The notes: a model not told the origin generated them from the sequence alone. DNA of 64,000 bases from Thioalkalivibrio sp. ALE31 (GCF_000377405.1 NZ_KB905020.1:62001-126000); one strand, 5' to 3'. Shown: positions 35,049 through 43,786, numbered from the stretch's first letter. Made by a program: numbers and translations.

Positions 35049-35807
35049 TCAGGCTTCGGACTTCTGTGCCAGGATCATGTAATTGACACTCATCGATCTC
35101 GACAGCCACATCCGGCGGGAAAGCGGATTCACCTTGACTCCCGTCTGCGCCACAGGCTCCAGGCCGTCCCGCGCCAGCAGGTCCCGCGTTTCCCGCGGCG
35201 TCACAAAGCGCTTCCACTGATGAGTGCCCCGGGGCAGGATGCGGAACAGATACTCCGCCCCGACAATCGCCACCACGAACGAGACCGGATTGCGATTGAT
35301 GGTGGCCACGAAGGTGTGCCCGCCGGGACGCAGCATGCGGTTGACGCTCCCCATGAACGCGGGCAGGTCCGCCACATGTTCGACCACCTCCATGTTCAGG
35401 ATCACATCGAAGGTCTCGCCACGCGCGGCGAGGGCCTCCGCGGTGTTCACTTCGTACCCGATATCCAGGCCCTGCTCCGCGGCATGAAGCCGCGCAGCGG
35501 CAATGTTGCGGTCAACGACGTCCACGCCCAGTACATCCGCGCCCAGGCGGGCCATGGCCTCGCTCAGCAACCCGCCGCCACACCCGATATCGAGCATGCG
35601 CAGGCCGGCCAGGGGGCGCTCGGCCTCCGCGTTCCGCTCGAGCGAGCGACAGAGTTGGTCCCGGATGTAGTCGCTGCGCAGGCCGTTCAGCACGTGCAGG
35701 GGCCAGAGTCTTCCATCCGGTTGCCACCACATCTCGGCCAGGGCGCGGTAGCGCTCCACCTCGTCCGGGTCTACGGTTTGGTCACGTTCCACATTCGGAG
35801 AAGTCAT
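35049..35807 (-). CDS. ubiG: Ubiquinone biosynthesis O-methyltransferase
   Basis: 252 residues from the ATG giving MTSPNVERDQTVDPDEVERY. Motif I is MLDIGCGGGLLSEAMARLGADVLGVD; WWQPDGRLWPLHVLNGLRSDYI and HQWKRFVTPRE are characteristic of UbiG. It catalyses both O-methylations in ubiquinone synthesis at the inner membrane face. Promoter side faces a repeat-rich spacer. Confidence 0.96.
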   Translation of the reverse strand: MTSPNVERDQTVDPDEVERYRALAEMWWQPDGRLWPLHVLNGLRSDYIRDQLCRSLERNAEAERPLAGLRMLDIGCGGGLLSEAMARLGADVLGVDVVDRNIAAARLHAAEQGLDIGYEVNTAEALAARGETFDVILNMEVVEHVADLPAFMGSVNRMLRPGGHTFVATINRNPVSFVVAIVGAEYLFRILPRGTHQWKRFVTPRETRDLLARDGLEPVAQTGVKVNPLSRRMWLSRSMSVNYMILAQKSEA

Positions 35808-36287
35808 GGGCTGGGTCGCTCGCCATCGGCACAAAGGTCTCTTTCCGACCACACGTCGCCGGTTTTGATCGCAGCTGCGGACGATCCGCATTCCCGTGTA
35901 CCCCTGATCACGCCCCATAGCCCTGAGAGATTCTGGGCCCAGTGGGCGCCTGCCTGCAGACGAAGACCCGTCAAAAGTCGGGCGCGGGCAGGGGATTCGC
36001 CTGCAAGCAGGCCCCTGCAGGAGGCGTTTGGTGTCCCGGGCCGATCGGAATCCGCGCAGCGGTTAACGGCCCTTGGGGACAGGCGGGGTGACGTCAGAGA
36101 GTCCGGCTCTTCGCGGCCGTATCGGCCGGTTACCGGCAGCCAACCTTGTCATTGATCAGCACAACGTACGGAACTTGCTGTGACGTCGTATCAACCAACG
36201 AGTTGAGGAAATCGCCACGGACACCTAAAACATGGATCAGTGTTTCCCTAAAGGGTGCAATTGCCTAGTCCAGCAGGAGGGAGCGTC
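35808..36287. other. 480-base spacer between ubiG and the His-rich gene
   Basis: Contains copy A of a ~175-bp direct repeat (35857-36033, including a REP palindrome), a degenerate family B fragment (about 36050-36130), and GATCAGTGTTTCCCTAA at 36236-36252, which recurs at 36799-36815 as GATCAGCGTTTCCCTAA. No gene seen. Confidence 0.6.
35857..36033 (+). repeat. ~175-bp direct repeat, copy A
   Basis: Begins CGCCGGTTTTGATCGC and runs through CCCATAGCCCTGAG and a GCGCCTGCCTGCAG...CTGCAAGCAGG REP palindrome. Copy B lies 970 bases downstream at 36827-37003, so the pair brackets the His-rich gene. Confidence 0.75.
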
Positions 36288-36644
36288 ATGAGTTGCCAGG
36301 AACATCCGAATCACGAGCATGAACACGGACCCGGCTGCGGACACACCGCGGTGGAGCACAACGGACACGTCGATTACCTGCATGATGGCCATCTCCACCA
36401 TCCGCATGGCGACCATGTTGACGAGCATGTCATCGAGGTGAGCGAAACGAACCCGGATCACTGCACCCCGGACCACCAGTGCCAAGGTCATGACCCGAAT
36501 CACGTGCACGGTCCCGGCTGCGGCCACGAGCCCGTTCCGCACGGGGACCACGTCGATTACCTGGTAGATGGCCACCTGCATCACCCCCATGGTGACCACT
36601 GCGACGACCACGGGCCCCTCAAGGTCGTGGCATCGGGGACCTGA
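36288..36644 (+). CDS. Histidine-rich repeat protein, putative metal binder
   Basis: 118 residues, about a quarter histidine, no signal peptide. Two internal repeats: HEHGPGCGHTAVEHNGHVDYL, HDGHLHHPHGDHVDEHV and later HVHGPGCGHEPVPHGDHVDYL, VDGHLHHPHGDHCDDH. The HGPGCGH and DGHLHHPHGDH blocks with Cys and acidic residues suit Zn, Ni or Co storage or buffering. An AGGAGGG ribosome site precedes the ATG by 7 bases. It stands alone between two copies of a direct repeat and two copies of a TTTCCCTAA motif, which may mark its insertion or shared regulation. Function unproven. Confidence 0.8.
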   Translation: MSCQEHPNHEHEHGPGCGHTAVEHNGHVDYLHDGHLHHPHGDHVDEHVIEVSETNPDHCTPDHQCQGHDPNHVHGPGCGHEPVPHGDHVDYLVDGHLHHPHGDHCDDHGPLKVVASGT

Positions 36645-36721
36645 CTCACGCCATCTCGGCCACGGGATTGGTTTGCCCGGCTCCCCGATCCTGTGTTGCG
36701 CCCCGAATGCATCAAAGACGC

Positions 36722-36742
36722 GCGGGTAGAACCGCTACCCGC
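36722..36742. repeat. GCGGGTAG hairpin, left copy
   Basis: GCGGGTAG (36722-36729) pairs with CTACCCGC (36735-36742), loop AACCG. An inverted copy, loop TGGTT, lies at 37969-37989 on the other side of the SDR gene. Confidence 0.7.
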
Positions 36743-36826
36743 TGCGCGTCGCGCCTGGTCTCGGAAAACCTGTGGCACCCACGCGAGTGGGTACATCGAT
36801 CAGCGTTTCCCTAACGGACCTCACGA

Positions 36827-37003
36827 CGCCGGTTTTGATCGCGGCGGCGGGCGCACCGCAGGATCGTGTACCCCAGATGCCTCTCCCATAGCCCTGAGGG
36901 ATTCTGGGCGCGGTGGGCGCCTGCCTGCAGGCCAAGCCCCGGCCAAAGCCGAGCGGGCCGGGTATTCGCCTGCAAGCAGGCTTCTGCAGGAGACTTGCGG
37001 TGT
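36827..37003 (+). repeat. ~175-bp direct repeat, copy B
   Basis: Partner of 35857-36033; same order of blocks: CGCCGGTTTTGATCGC, CGTGTACCCC, CCCATAGCCCTGAG, GATTCTGGGC, and a REP palindrome ending TTCGCCTGCAAGCAGG. Confidence 0.75.
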
Positions 37004-37143
37004 TCCGGACTGGCTGGAGAGCTTGCCGGGCACAGTTGCGATGCTGGATCTGACCAGGGGTGGGTGGCCTCTTGGTTGGTGTTGGACCGGACCGAGCGAA
37101 TAATGGGATTGTTCTCGGAGCGTTTGTGATCAGGAGAAGCAGC

Positions 37144-37908
37144 ATGAGGGGTCTGGAAGGAAAGGTGATCGCAATTACCGGTGGCGCCGGAGGTATCGGC
37201 GAGTGCACTGCGCGCATGGCGTACGAGCAGGGTGCCAGCCTGGTGATTACCGACCGCGAGACCGGACCGGTCGAAGCCATCGCCCGGTCCCTGGGTGAGC
37301 GGGCGATCGGGATGGCGGTGGACGTCACTCAGCGTGAGGATAACGAGCGCATGGTGGCGGCCGCGCTGGAACGCTTCGGCCGTCTCGACGGGGTGTTCCT
37401 CAACGCCGGGATCGAGGGCGAGGTCGGCCCATTCGAAAGCCGCTCCGATGCAGCCTGGGAGAAGGTCTTCGCCGTCAACGTGCAGGGCGTGCGCCTGGGC
37501 GCGGAGGCCGCTTTGCCGGCGCTGCGACGTGGCAGCGGCGGGAGTATTGTGATCACCTCCAGCGTGGCCGGGCTGCGCGGCGCCGTGGGCTTGTCGCCGT
37601 ACGTGTCCAGCAAGCATGCGGTGGTCGGCATGATGAAGTGCCTGGCCGCTGAGCTGGGGCCGGAGAACATCCGCGTGAATACACTCAACCCGGGGCCGGT
37701 CGCGAATCGCATGATGCAGTCCATAGAGGAGCAAGCGAAGCCCGGTCACGCCGACGAGGTGCACCAGGCCTTCGAGGCACGCATTCCGCTGGGCCGCTAC
37801 GTCAGCAACGAGGAGTGTGCCGGTATGGCGGTTTTCCTGCTGTCTGACGCTGCTTCGGGCTGCACTGGCAACACGTATGTTGTTGACGGCGGCCTCTGCT
37901 CGCAGTAA
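37144..37908 (+). CDS. Short-chain dehydrogenase/reductase
   Basis: 254 residues. Nucleotide loop GGAGGIG, NNAG-equivalent LNAGIEG, catalytic Ser/Tyr/Lys in SSVAGLRGAVGLSPYVSSKHAV, and the C-terminal GNTYVVDGGLCSQ; all classical-SDR positions are present. Substrate unknown. A monocistronic gene flanked by inverted hairpins and repeats, which hints at acquisition as a unit. The ATG was chosen for AGGAGAAGCAGC just upstream. Confidence 0.87.
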   Translation: MRGLEGKVIAITGGAGGIGECTARMAYEQGASLVITDRETGPVEAIARSLGERAIGMAVDVTQREDNERMVAAALERFGRLDGVFLNAGIEGEVGPFESRSDAAWEKVFAVNVQGVRLGAEAALPALRRGSGGSIVITSSVAGLRGAVGLSPYVSSKHAVVGMMKCLAAELGPENIRVNTLNPGPVANRMMQSIEEQAKPGHADEVHQAFEARIPLGRYVSNEECAGMAVFLLSDAASGCTGNTYVVDGGLCSQ

Positions 37909-37968
37909 CGCCGAAGGAACCGGCGGTCCTCGGTCTTCGTTGGCGCGAACGTAAAGTGTCGTCGTCCA

Positions 37969-37989
37969 GCGGGTAGTGGTTCTACCCGC
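37969..37989. repeat. GCGGGTAG hairpin, right copy
   Basis: GCGGGTAG/CTACCCGC with loop TGGTT, nearly the reverse complement of the loop at 36722-36742. It follows the SDR stop by 60 bases and could also act as a 3'-end structure. Confidence 0.65.
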
Positions 37990-38054
37990 AAGCGGCGCAA
38001 CGCAGGATTGGGGAATCTGGGGTGCCACCCCTACAACCTATCGATAGATCCCAC

Positions 38055-38705
38055 CTAGACCGGGCGGTAACGGCGCATCTGGCCGACGAGCACCCCCTGG
38101 ATGCGCAGCTGGTCCGGGGTGACGAAAAGGGGTGTGTAGGCCGGGTTCTCCGCATGCAGCAGGACGCCACCCGGCTTCTGTTCGATCCGCTTCAGCGTGG
38201 CGACTCCGTTATCGATCAGGGCGACCACGATCTCGCCGTTGCGGGCTTCGCTGCGCGACTCGATGACCACCCAGTCTCCGTCCAGGATGCCGACATCCTG
38301 CATCGAGTCGCCCTTCACCTTGAGCACGTAGCACTCGCCGCGCCCGCGCAGGTGGGCGGGTACCTCCACGGGCTCGGGATGCGCCAGGGCATCGATGGGC
38401 TGGCCCGCCGCGATCCGGCCCAGCAGGGGCAGGGTGTGCGGGGTCCACGTGTCCCCATCCGTTGCGGGGTATTGGGTATCCGTGAGCGCCGGCAGTTCAT
38501 TGGCCAGCCGGATGCCGCGATGACGGCCCCGGGCAGGCTGGACGTAGCCCGCGGCTTCCAGCGCCCGGATGTGCTTGTGCAGCGAGCCGCGCGAGCGCAA
38601 CCCCAGCGCCTGTGCCAGCTCTTCCAGGCTCGGGGCGTGCCCCTCCGCCGCGAAGCGCTGCAGGGCCTCGAGCACGCTACGCTGGTGCGGGGTCAGTGCC
38701 TCCAT
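38055..38705 (-). CDS. lexA: SOS repressor LexA
   Basis: 216 residues. N-terminal winged helix, then the Ala100-Gly101 autocleavage site in GRIAAGQPI, nucleophile Ser134 (KGDSMQ) and Lys172 (VATLKRIE): a complete self-cleaving repressor. In the recognition helix the E. coli residues SPNAAEEH are replaced by SRGSLHKH, so every specificity position except the first Ser differs and it should read a different operator from CTGT-N8-ACAG. It is divergent from mrfA over a 105-base gap holding a GAACATTGTTC palindrome, the likely operator. An AGGAGAG ribosome site precedes it. Confidence 0.93.
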   Translation of the reverse strand: MEALTPHQRSVLEALQRFAAEGHAPSLEELAQALGLRSRGSLHKHIRALEAAGYVQPARGRHRGIRLANELPALTDTQYPATDGDTWTPHTLPLLGRIAAGQPIDALAHPEPVEVPAHLRGRGECYVLKVKGDSMQDVGILDGDWVVIESRSEARNGEIVVALIDNGVATLKRIEQKPGGVLLHAENPAYTPLFVTPDQLRIQGVLVGQMRRYRPV

Positions 38706-38743
38706 GGCATCCGCTCTCCTGGTGTTGGATCGTGCTGGACCGG

Positions 38744-38778
38744 GAACATTGTTCTCCGTTTGTTCTCCGGGCTATGAT
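38744..38778 (+). promoter_or_regulatory. Putative LexA operator and mrfA promoter
   Basis: GAACATTGTTC (38744-38754) is a 5-1-5 palindrome. TTGTTCTCC occurs twice, at 38749-38757 and 38760-38768, spaced 11 bases (one helix turn). TTGTTC (38749) and TATGAT (38773-38778) with 18 bases between form a sigma-70-like promoter for mrfA, so a repressor on the palindrome would block it. Assignment to LexA is inferred from position. Confidence 0.6.
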
Positions 38779-38810
38779 CGCCACTGTACGGCTCCCGCGA
38801 GAAGATTGCC

Positions 38811-41246
38811 ATGACCGAACCGGCGCGCGTCCTCCCCGAAGATTCTGTCCCCGAGCTGAGCGCCGAACCCCAGGGTGGCGAGGCGGGTGCACGACGCCTG
38901 GTCGAGCGCATCAAGGAGCGCTACGCCAAGCGCATTACCGGTGAACTGGTCCTGCCGGCGCGGCCCGCGCAGTATGCGGATCTCCCAGTGGATCTGGACC
39001 CGGCCATTGCCGGCGCCCTCCGGTCCCGGGGCGTGGAGCAGCTTTACAGCCACCAGCGTGAGGCCTGGGATCAGATCCGCGCCGGCCGCCACACCGTGGT
39101 GGTCACGCCGACCGCCTCGGGCAAGACGCTTTGCTACAACCTGCCGGTCCTGCAGGCAGCCCGCGAGAACAAGGCCAAGGCGTTGTACCTGTTCCCGACC
39201 AAGGCGCTATCGCAGGACCAGGTCGCGGAGCTCATGGAGCTCAATGAGGCCGGGGACCTCGGCGTGCGCGCCTATACCTTCGACGGCGATACCCCGGGGG
39301 ATGCCCGCAAGGCGGTGCGCACCCGGGGCGACATCGTCGTGACCAACCCGGACATGCTTCACCAGGGCGTCCTGCCGCACCACACCAAGTGGGCCCAGTT
39401 CTTCGAGAGCCTGCAGTACGTGGTGATCGACGAGACGCACACCTATCGCGGCGTGTTCGGTTCCCACGTGGCGAACGTGATGCGGCGGCTACGCCGTATC
39501 TGCCGGTTCTATGGGGCGGACCCGGTTTTCATCATGAGCTCGGCGACCATCGCCAACCCGGAAGAACTGGCCTCGGGTCTGGTCGGCGAGCCGGTGACGG
39601 CGATCACCGAGAGCGGGGCACCGGCCGGGGAACGCCATCTGCTGCTGTGGAACCCGCCGGTGGTCAACGCGGATCTCGGCATCCGCGCCTCGGCCCGTTC
39701 CCAGGTCACGCGAATCGCACGCATGGCCCTGCGCGGCAAGCTCACCACCATCATCTTTGCGCGCACCCGACTGATGGTCGAAGTGATCACCCGCTACATG
39801 AAAGACGTGTTCGACAACGACCCGCGCAAGGCCTCGCGCGTCGCGGCGTACCGGGGTGGTTACCTCCCGAACGAGCGCCGCCAGACCGAGAAGGCGCTGC
39901 GCAGCGGCAACGTCGATTGCGTCATCGCCACCTCCGCGCTGGAGCTGGGGGTGGATATCGGCAGCCTCGATGTCTGCCTGCTGACCGGGTACCCCGGGAC
40001 CATTGCCAGCACTTGGCAGCGTCTGGGCCGGGCCGGCCGGCGTAACCGCCCGTCGCTGGGCGTGCTGGTCGCCAGTTCCGATCCGCTGGACCAGTACATC
40101 ATCCGGAACCCGGAGTTCTTCCTCGGTCAGTCCCCGGAACAGGCGCGCATCGCGCCGGATCAGCTTCTGATCCTGCTGGATCACGTGCGCTGCGCGGCCT
40201 TCGAGCTGCCCTTCCGCAAGGGCGAGACCTTTGGTGGCGAGGATCTGGAGTCTCTGCTGGCCTACCTGGAGGAGCAGGGCGTCCTGCACCGCGAGTCGGA
40301 TACCTGGCACTGGACCGAGGACAGCTACCCCGCCCAGAGCGTCAGCCTGCGCTCCGTCGCCGAGGGCAACTTCGTGGTCGTGGACACGACCGACGGCCAG
40401 CAACAGATCATCGCCGAGGTGGATTTCTCCAGCGCGGCCGAGACGCTGTACGAAGGGGCGATCTATCTGGTCCAGGCCGTGCCCTACCAAGTTGAGCGGC
40501 TGGACTGGACCGGGCGCAAGGCCTTCGTCACGCGCACCCGCGCGGACTACTACACCGACGCCATCGACTACACCCGCCTGAAGATCCTCGACGGCTTCGA
40601 ACGCAGCCCGGCGGGGCAGGGCGAGGCCGCACGCGGCGAGGTCCACATCGTCCGGCGCATTCCCGGCTACAAGAAGATCCGCTACTACACCCACGAGAAC
40701 ATCGGCTACGGCAACATCCACCTGCCGGACCAGGAGATGCACACCACGGCCGTCTGGTGGCAGATGGCACCCGAGGCGCTGGAACAGCGCTTCGCCTCTC
40801 GCCACGAGGCCCTGGATGGCTTTCTCGGTGCCGCCTACGCCATGCACCACGTGGCCGCACTGGTGGTGATGTCCGAGCCGCAGGATCTGGGCCGGGCGGT
40901 GGGCGATGGTGATGCCCGCTGGTTTGCCACCGTGGGCGCGAACGGCCGCGGCCAGTTGCGCACGCTGGATGGCGGCGAGTGCGATCCGGAACAGGAGGGC
41001 CGCTTTCGCCCGGCCGTGTTTCTGTACGACCACTATCCGGGCGGCGTCGGCCTGTCCGCGCCCCTGTTCGATGCGCGCCAACGGGTCATCGGCGACGCAT
41101 TGACCCTCATCCGGCAGTGCGACTGTGCCCACGGCTGTCCGGGCTGCATCGGACCCATCCTGGCCAGTGACGAGGTGCGCGGGTTCTCGCCGAAACAGGC
41201 TGCGATCACGGTCCTGGAGGGCCTGGAATCCCATGGGTCTGCATGA
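38811..41246 (+). CDS. mrfA: MrfA/YprA-type DEAD/DEAH-box helicase
   Basis: 811 residues. Walker A is TPTASGKT (99-106), motif II is VIDETHTYRG, motif VI lies in STWQRLGRAGRRNRP, and the C-terminal DUF1998 part carries four cysteines in CDCAHGCPGCIGP. This matches MrfA (YprA), the 3'-5' helicase that with the nuclease MrfB removes mitomycin-type crosslinks in Bacillus. Divergent from lexA with a shared operator region, and overlapping mrfB by 14 bases, so the pair is probably part of the damage response here. Confidence 0.9.
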   Translation: MTEPARVLPEDSVPELSAEPQGGEAGARRLVERIKERYAKRITGELVLPARPAQYADLPVDLDPAIAGALRSRGVEQLYSHQREAWDQIRAGRHTVVVTPTASGKTLCYNLPVLQAARENKAKALYLFPTKALSQDQVAELMELNEAGDLGVRAYTFDGDTPGDARKAVRTRGDIVVTNPDMLHQGVLPHHTKWAQFFESLQYVVIDETHTYRGVFGSHVANVMRRLRRICRFYGADPVFIMSSATIANPEELASGLVGEPVTAITESGAPAGERHLLLWNPPVVNADLGIRASARSQVTRIARMALRGKLTTIIFARTRLMVEVITRYMKDVFDNDPRKASRVAAYRGGYLPNERRQTEKALRSGNVDCVIATSALELGVDIGSLDVCLLTGYPGTIASTWQRLGRAGRRNRPSLGVLVASSDPLDQYIIRNPEFFLGQSPEQARIAPDQLLILLDHVRCAAFELPFRKGETFGGEDLESLLAYLEEQGVLHRESDTWHWTEDSYPAQSVSLRSVAEGNFVVVDTTDGQQQIIAEVDFSSAAETLYEGAIYLVQAVPYQVERLDWTGRKAFVTRTRADYYTDAIDYTRLKILDGFERSPAGQGEAARGEVHIVRRIPGYKKIRYYTHENIGYGNIHLPDQEMHTTAVWWQMAPEALEQRFASRHEALDGFLGAAYAMHHVAALVVMSEPQDLGRAVGDGDARWFATVGANGRGQLRTLDGGECDPEQEGRFRPAVFLYDHYPGGVGLSAPLFDARQRVIGDALTLIRQCDCAHGCPGCIGPILASDEVRGFSPKQAAITVLEGLESHGSA

Positions 41247-42483
41247 CCGCCTGAACACCCTGCGCCGCCAGTCCGGTAGCGAACCGCCGGCCCCTGGCCG
41301 GACCTCGGCGGATCCTCACAGTGCCGGGGCCGCATCGGGCAAGGGCAACGTGCTGGACGAGATCCGGGCCCGGCTCGACCGTATGGGTGGGGCGGGCACC
41401 GGTCGAACACGGCCGAACCGTACAGCCGCCGAATCCGCCACCCCGCCCGAAGAGCTGGCCAGGCGCTTGGATGGCGAACTCCTGACGCCACAGGTGATCC
41501 AGCTCGACCGCGCGATGCCAGATTGCCACGCCCATGGCCGACATACCCTGGCACGGGCGCGCGAACCGGCAATGCCGTTTTGGAACACCGATCAGCGCCT
41601 GGGTTTTATCGATACCGAGACCACGGGCCTCGCCGGGGGTGCCGGGACGGTCGCGTTTCTGGTCGGGCTGGCGACCCTTCGGGATGGCCGGGTCCGCCTG
41701 CGTCAGTGGTTGACGACGGCGTTCGCGGGCGAGGGGGCCCTGCTGGAAGCGGTCGACGCCGCGCTGAGCGAGTGCGACCACCTCGTCAGCTACAACGGCA
41801 AGACCTTCGATCTGCCGCTGCTCCGAGATCGTCGTCGTATGCAGCGACGCCCGGATGCGCAGGAGGCCGCGCACACCGATTTCCTGCACCCGGTGCGCAG
41901 CCTGTTTAGCCACGCCTGGCCGGACTGTCGCCTGCGAACGGTCGAGGAGCGCCTGCTGGGACTCGATCGTCAGGACGATCTGCCCGGGGCCGAGGCCCCG
42001 TGGGCCTGGAAGGACTATCTTGCCTCCGGGCGCAGCGAGGAACTGGAACGCGTCGTCCGGCACAACACCGACGACATCCTGTCCCTGACCCTGCTGGGTC
42101 CGGTGCTGGCGTCCGTGCTGTTACAGCCCGCGGCCCATGGGGCATCGGTGGAGGGCGCCGCGCGCCTACAGGAACGCCTGCAGGGCGCGGACACTGCCCG
42201 GCGGCTGCTCGAATCCCACCAGCACCAGCTGTCGCCAGCCGGCCGGTTGTGGCTTGCGCGCGAATGGCGTCGCGAGGGGCGATATGACCAGGCCGTGCCC
42301 GTCTGGGAGGCGCTGGCGGAGCAGGGCGTCCAGGAGGCACTGGAGGCGCTGGCCAAATACCACGAGCACCAGCGCCGGGACTGGAAACGCGCGCTGCAGT
42401 ATGCCGGGCAACTGGCATCCGGGCCCCGGGCCAAAGCACGGATCGCAAGACTGCAGGGGCGGATCGAGGCAACGGCCCGGTAA
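41233..42483 (+). CDS. mrfB: MrfB/YprB-type RNase H-fold exonuclease
   Basis: 416 residues from the ATG overlapping mrfA. The nuclease core is at about 115-295: FIDTETTGLAGGAGTVAFLVG (DxE motif), LVSYNGKTFDLPLLRDRR, and HNTDDILSLTLL with the final Asp. The ~110-residue N-terminal lead is low-complexity and basic; the C-terminal ~110 residues look like short TPR-type helices. Partner of MrfA in crosslink repair in the family studied. A damaged SRAP gene follows 11 bases downstream. Confidence 0.88.
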   Translation: MGLHDRLNTLRRQSGSEPPAPGRTSADPHSAGAASGKGNVLDEIRARLDRMGGAGTGRTRPNRTAAESATPPEELARRLDGELLTPQVIQLDRAMPDCHAHGRHTLARAREPAMPFWNTDQRLGFIDTETTGLAGGAGTVAFLVGLATLRDGRVRLRQWLTTAFAGEGALLEAVDAALSECDHLVSYNGKTFDLPLLRDRRRMQRRPDAQEAAHTDFLHPVRSLFSHAWPDCRLRTVEERLLGLDRQDDLPGAEAPWAWKDYLASGRSEELERVVRHNTDDILSLTLLGPVLASVLLQPAAHGASVEGAARLQERLQGADTARRLLESHQHQLSPAGRLWLAREWRREGRYDQAVPVWEALAEQGVQEALEALAKYHEHQRRDWKRALQYAGQLASGPRAKARIARLQGRIEATAR

Positions 42484-42494
42484 GGCGAGGCGAC

Positions 42495-43161
42495 ATGTGT
42501 GGACGATTTGCGCGCTACTCGGCCACCAGCGAACTGGCCTGGCGCTATTTCGAGACACCGATTGACCAGGACCTTGATGCCCCGCGGTACAACGTGGCAC
42601 CAGGCACGGACATCGAGGCGTTCCGGGCGGACGAGCAAGCCAGGGCCACGTTTCACACCATGCACTGAGGCTTGCCCGGCCGAAAGGCGTCACCGAAGGG
42701 CCGCAGCCAGTCCATGCGCGTGCCGAAAAGATGGCCAGCAGCCCGTACTTTCGGAGCGCCTTCGCGCATCGGCGCTGCATCATCCCGGCGGACGGCTGGT
42801 TCGAATGGCAACTGACCGGACGGGGCAGGCAGCCGCATTCCATCACCCTGACCGACCACGCGCTGCAGGACGTGCTGTTCCTCGCCGGCATCTGGGGGGG
42901 CCGACCGCGGAGGGTGGGGCCTGCTGCGCGATCATTACCGAGCCCTCGTTCGAGCAGCTGGCGTTCATTCACGCCCGACAGCCCCTCGCGCTGGACGCCA
43001 CATGCCGCTGGGATTGGCTGGACCCCGCCATCACGGGCCGCGAGCAGGTTCGTCACATGACCCGGCGCCTGCCGCCCAGCGCCTTGCAGGCATACCCCGT
43101 TTCGACCCGAGTGAACCGGCCGCAAAACGACGCCCCGTCCGTCCTGGGCCATACCAGCTAG
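42495..43161 (+). pseudogene. SRAP (YedK/HMCES-type) abasic-site shield, broken
   Basis: Begins MCGRFARYSATSEL with the reactive Cys2 and RYNVAPGTDIEAF, but a TGA replaces the expected Trp codon at 42668-42670 (after FHTMH). The homology resumes in another frame as ARAEKMASSPYFRSAFAHRRCIIPADGWFEW, then shifts again at a run of seven G (about 42894-42900) before ACCAIITEPSFEQLAFIHARQPL. The conserved INARAE Asn has become His. At least one nonsense and two frameshift lesions: a decayed copy of the gene at 48597. Its place after mrfAB suggests it was once the third gene of the repair operon. Confidence 0.85.
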
Positions 43162-43289
43162 CTGTCCCGAGACGCAACGATCGGGACCCGGCCCGTCTGA
43201 CCGCGGGTGCGCATTTCGGTACCCTGACAGTTAGGGACGAGGCACATGGAAATGTCGGAGATTGCGGCTTCGCGGCAGGGGGGTGGTCG

Positions 43290-43634
43290 ATGGAACTTCG
43301 GGAAGGGCGACGCAGGGGCGTTCGCATGACCGCGGAAGTACAGCCGTTGCAGGGTGCCCCCGCATTCCGGGCAAATGGGTGGGTCCGCGATGTCAGCCTT
43401 AGCGGCCTTTACGTAGAGATGCCCGTTTCAGGTATCTCCGAGCATTCAAGACTGAAAGTGACGGTGAGCCCGGAAGAGGGCGCCGACGGCCGGACCTATG
43501 TTTGGCAGTGCATCGTGATGCGGGTGGATGAGCATGGCGCGGGCGTCATGTTCGATACCGAGGATCCGTCGAGTGTCGAGGGCCTGCTCGATCTGATGCG
43601 CGAGTCCATCGGACTCCCACCCGATTCGCGATAA
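43290..43634 (+). CDS. PilZ domain c-di-GMP receptor
   Basis: 114 residues, a single PilZ domain. The c-di-GMP motifs are R8-x3-R12 in EGRRRGVRM and D34-x-S36-x2-G39 in DVSLSGLYVE, both intact, so it should bind the signal. No partner domain, so it acts by protein contact, for example on motility or polysaccharide export. The nearest cyclase is the PAS-GGDEF protein at 14.3 kb. Confidence 0.85.
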   Translation: MELREGRRRGVRMTAEVQPLQGAPAFRANGWVRDVSLSGLYVEMPVSGISEHSRLKVTVSPEEGADGRTYVWQCIVMRVDEHGAGVMFDTEDPSSVEGLLDLMRESIGLPPDSR

Positions 43635-43786
43635 TCCGAACCCCAAGAGCGAATCCTGCTGCTTGGCCCAGCGATTGGCCAAGAGAAAAAGGCCAGGCCT
43701 GGCCCTTTGACCCGCGCACAATACTGATTTCGCTCGCACCCGCGCCCCCTGACCAACCCCGATGGCCCTGAGAGACCCGGGGCCCC

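Larger units (their letters stand above)
36645..37143. other. 499-base spacer with repeats
   Basis: Holds a perfect 8-bp hairpin (36722-36742), the repeated GATCAGCGTTTCCCTAA motif (36799-36815) and copy B of the ~175-bp repeat. No gene seen before the SDR gene. Confidence 0.6.
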
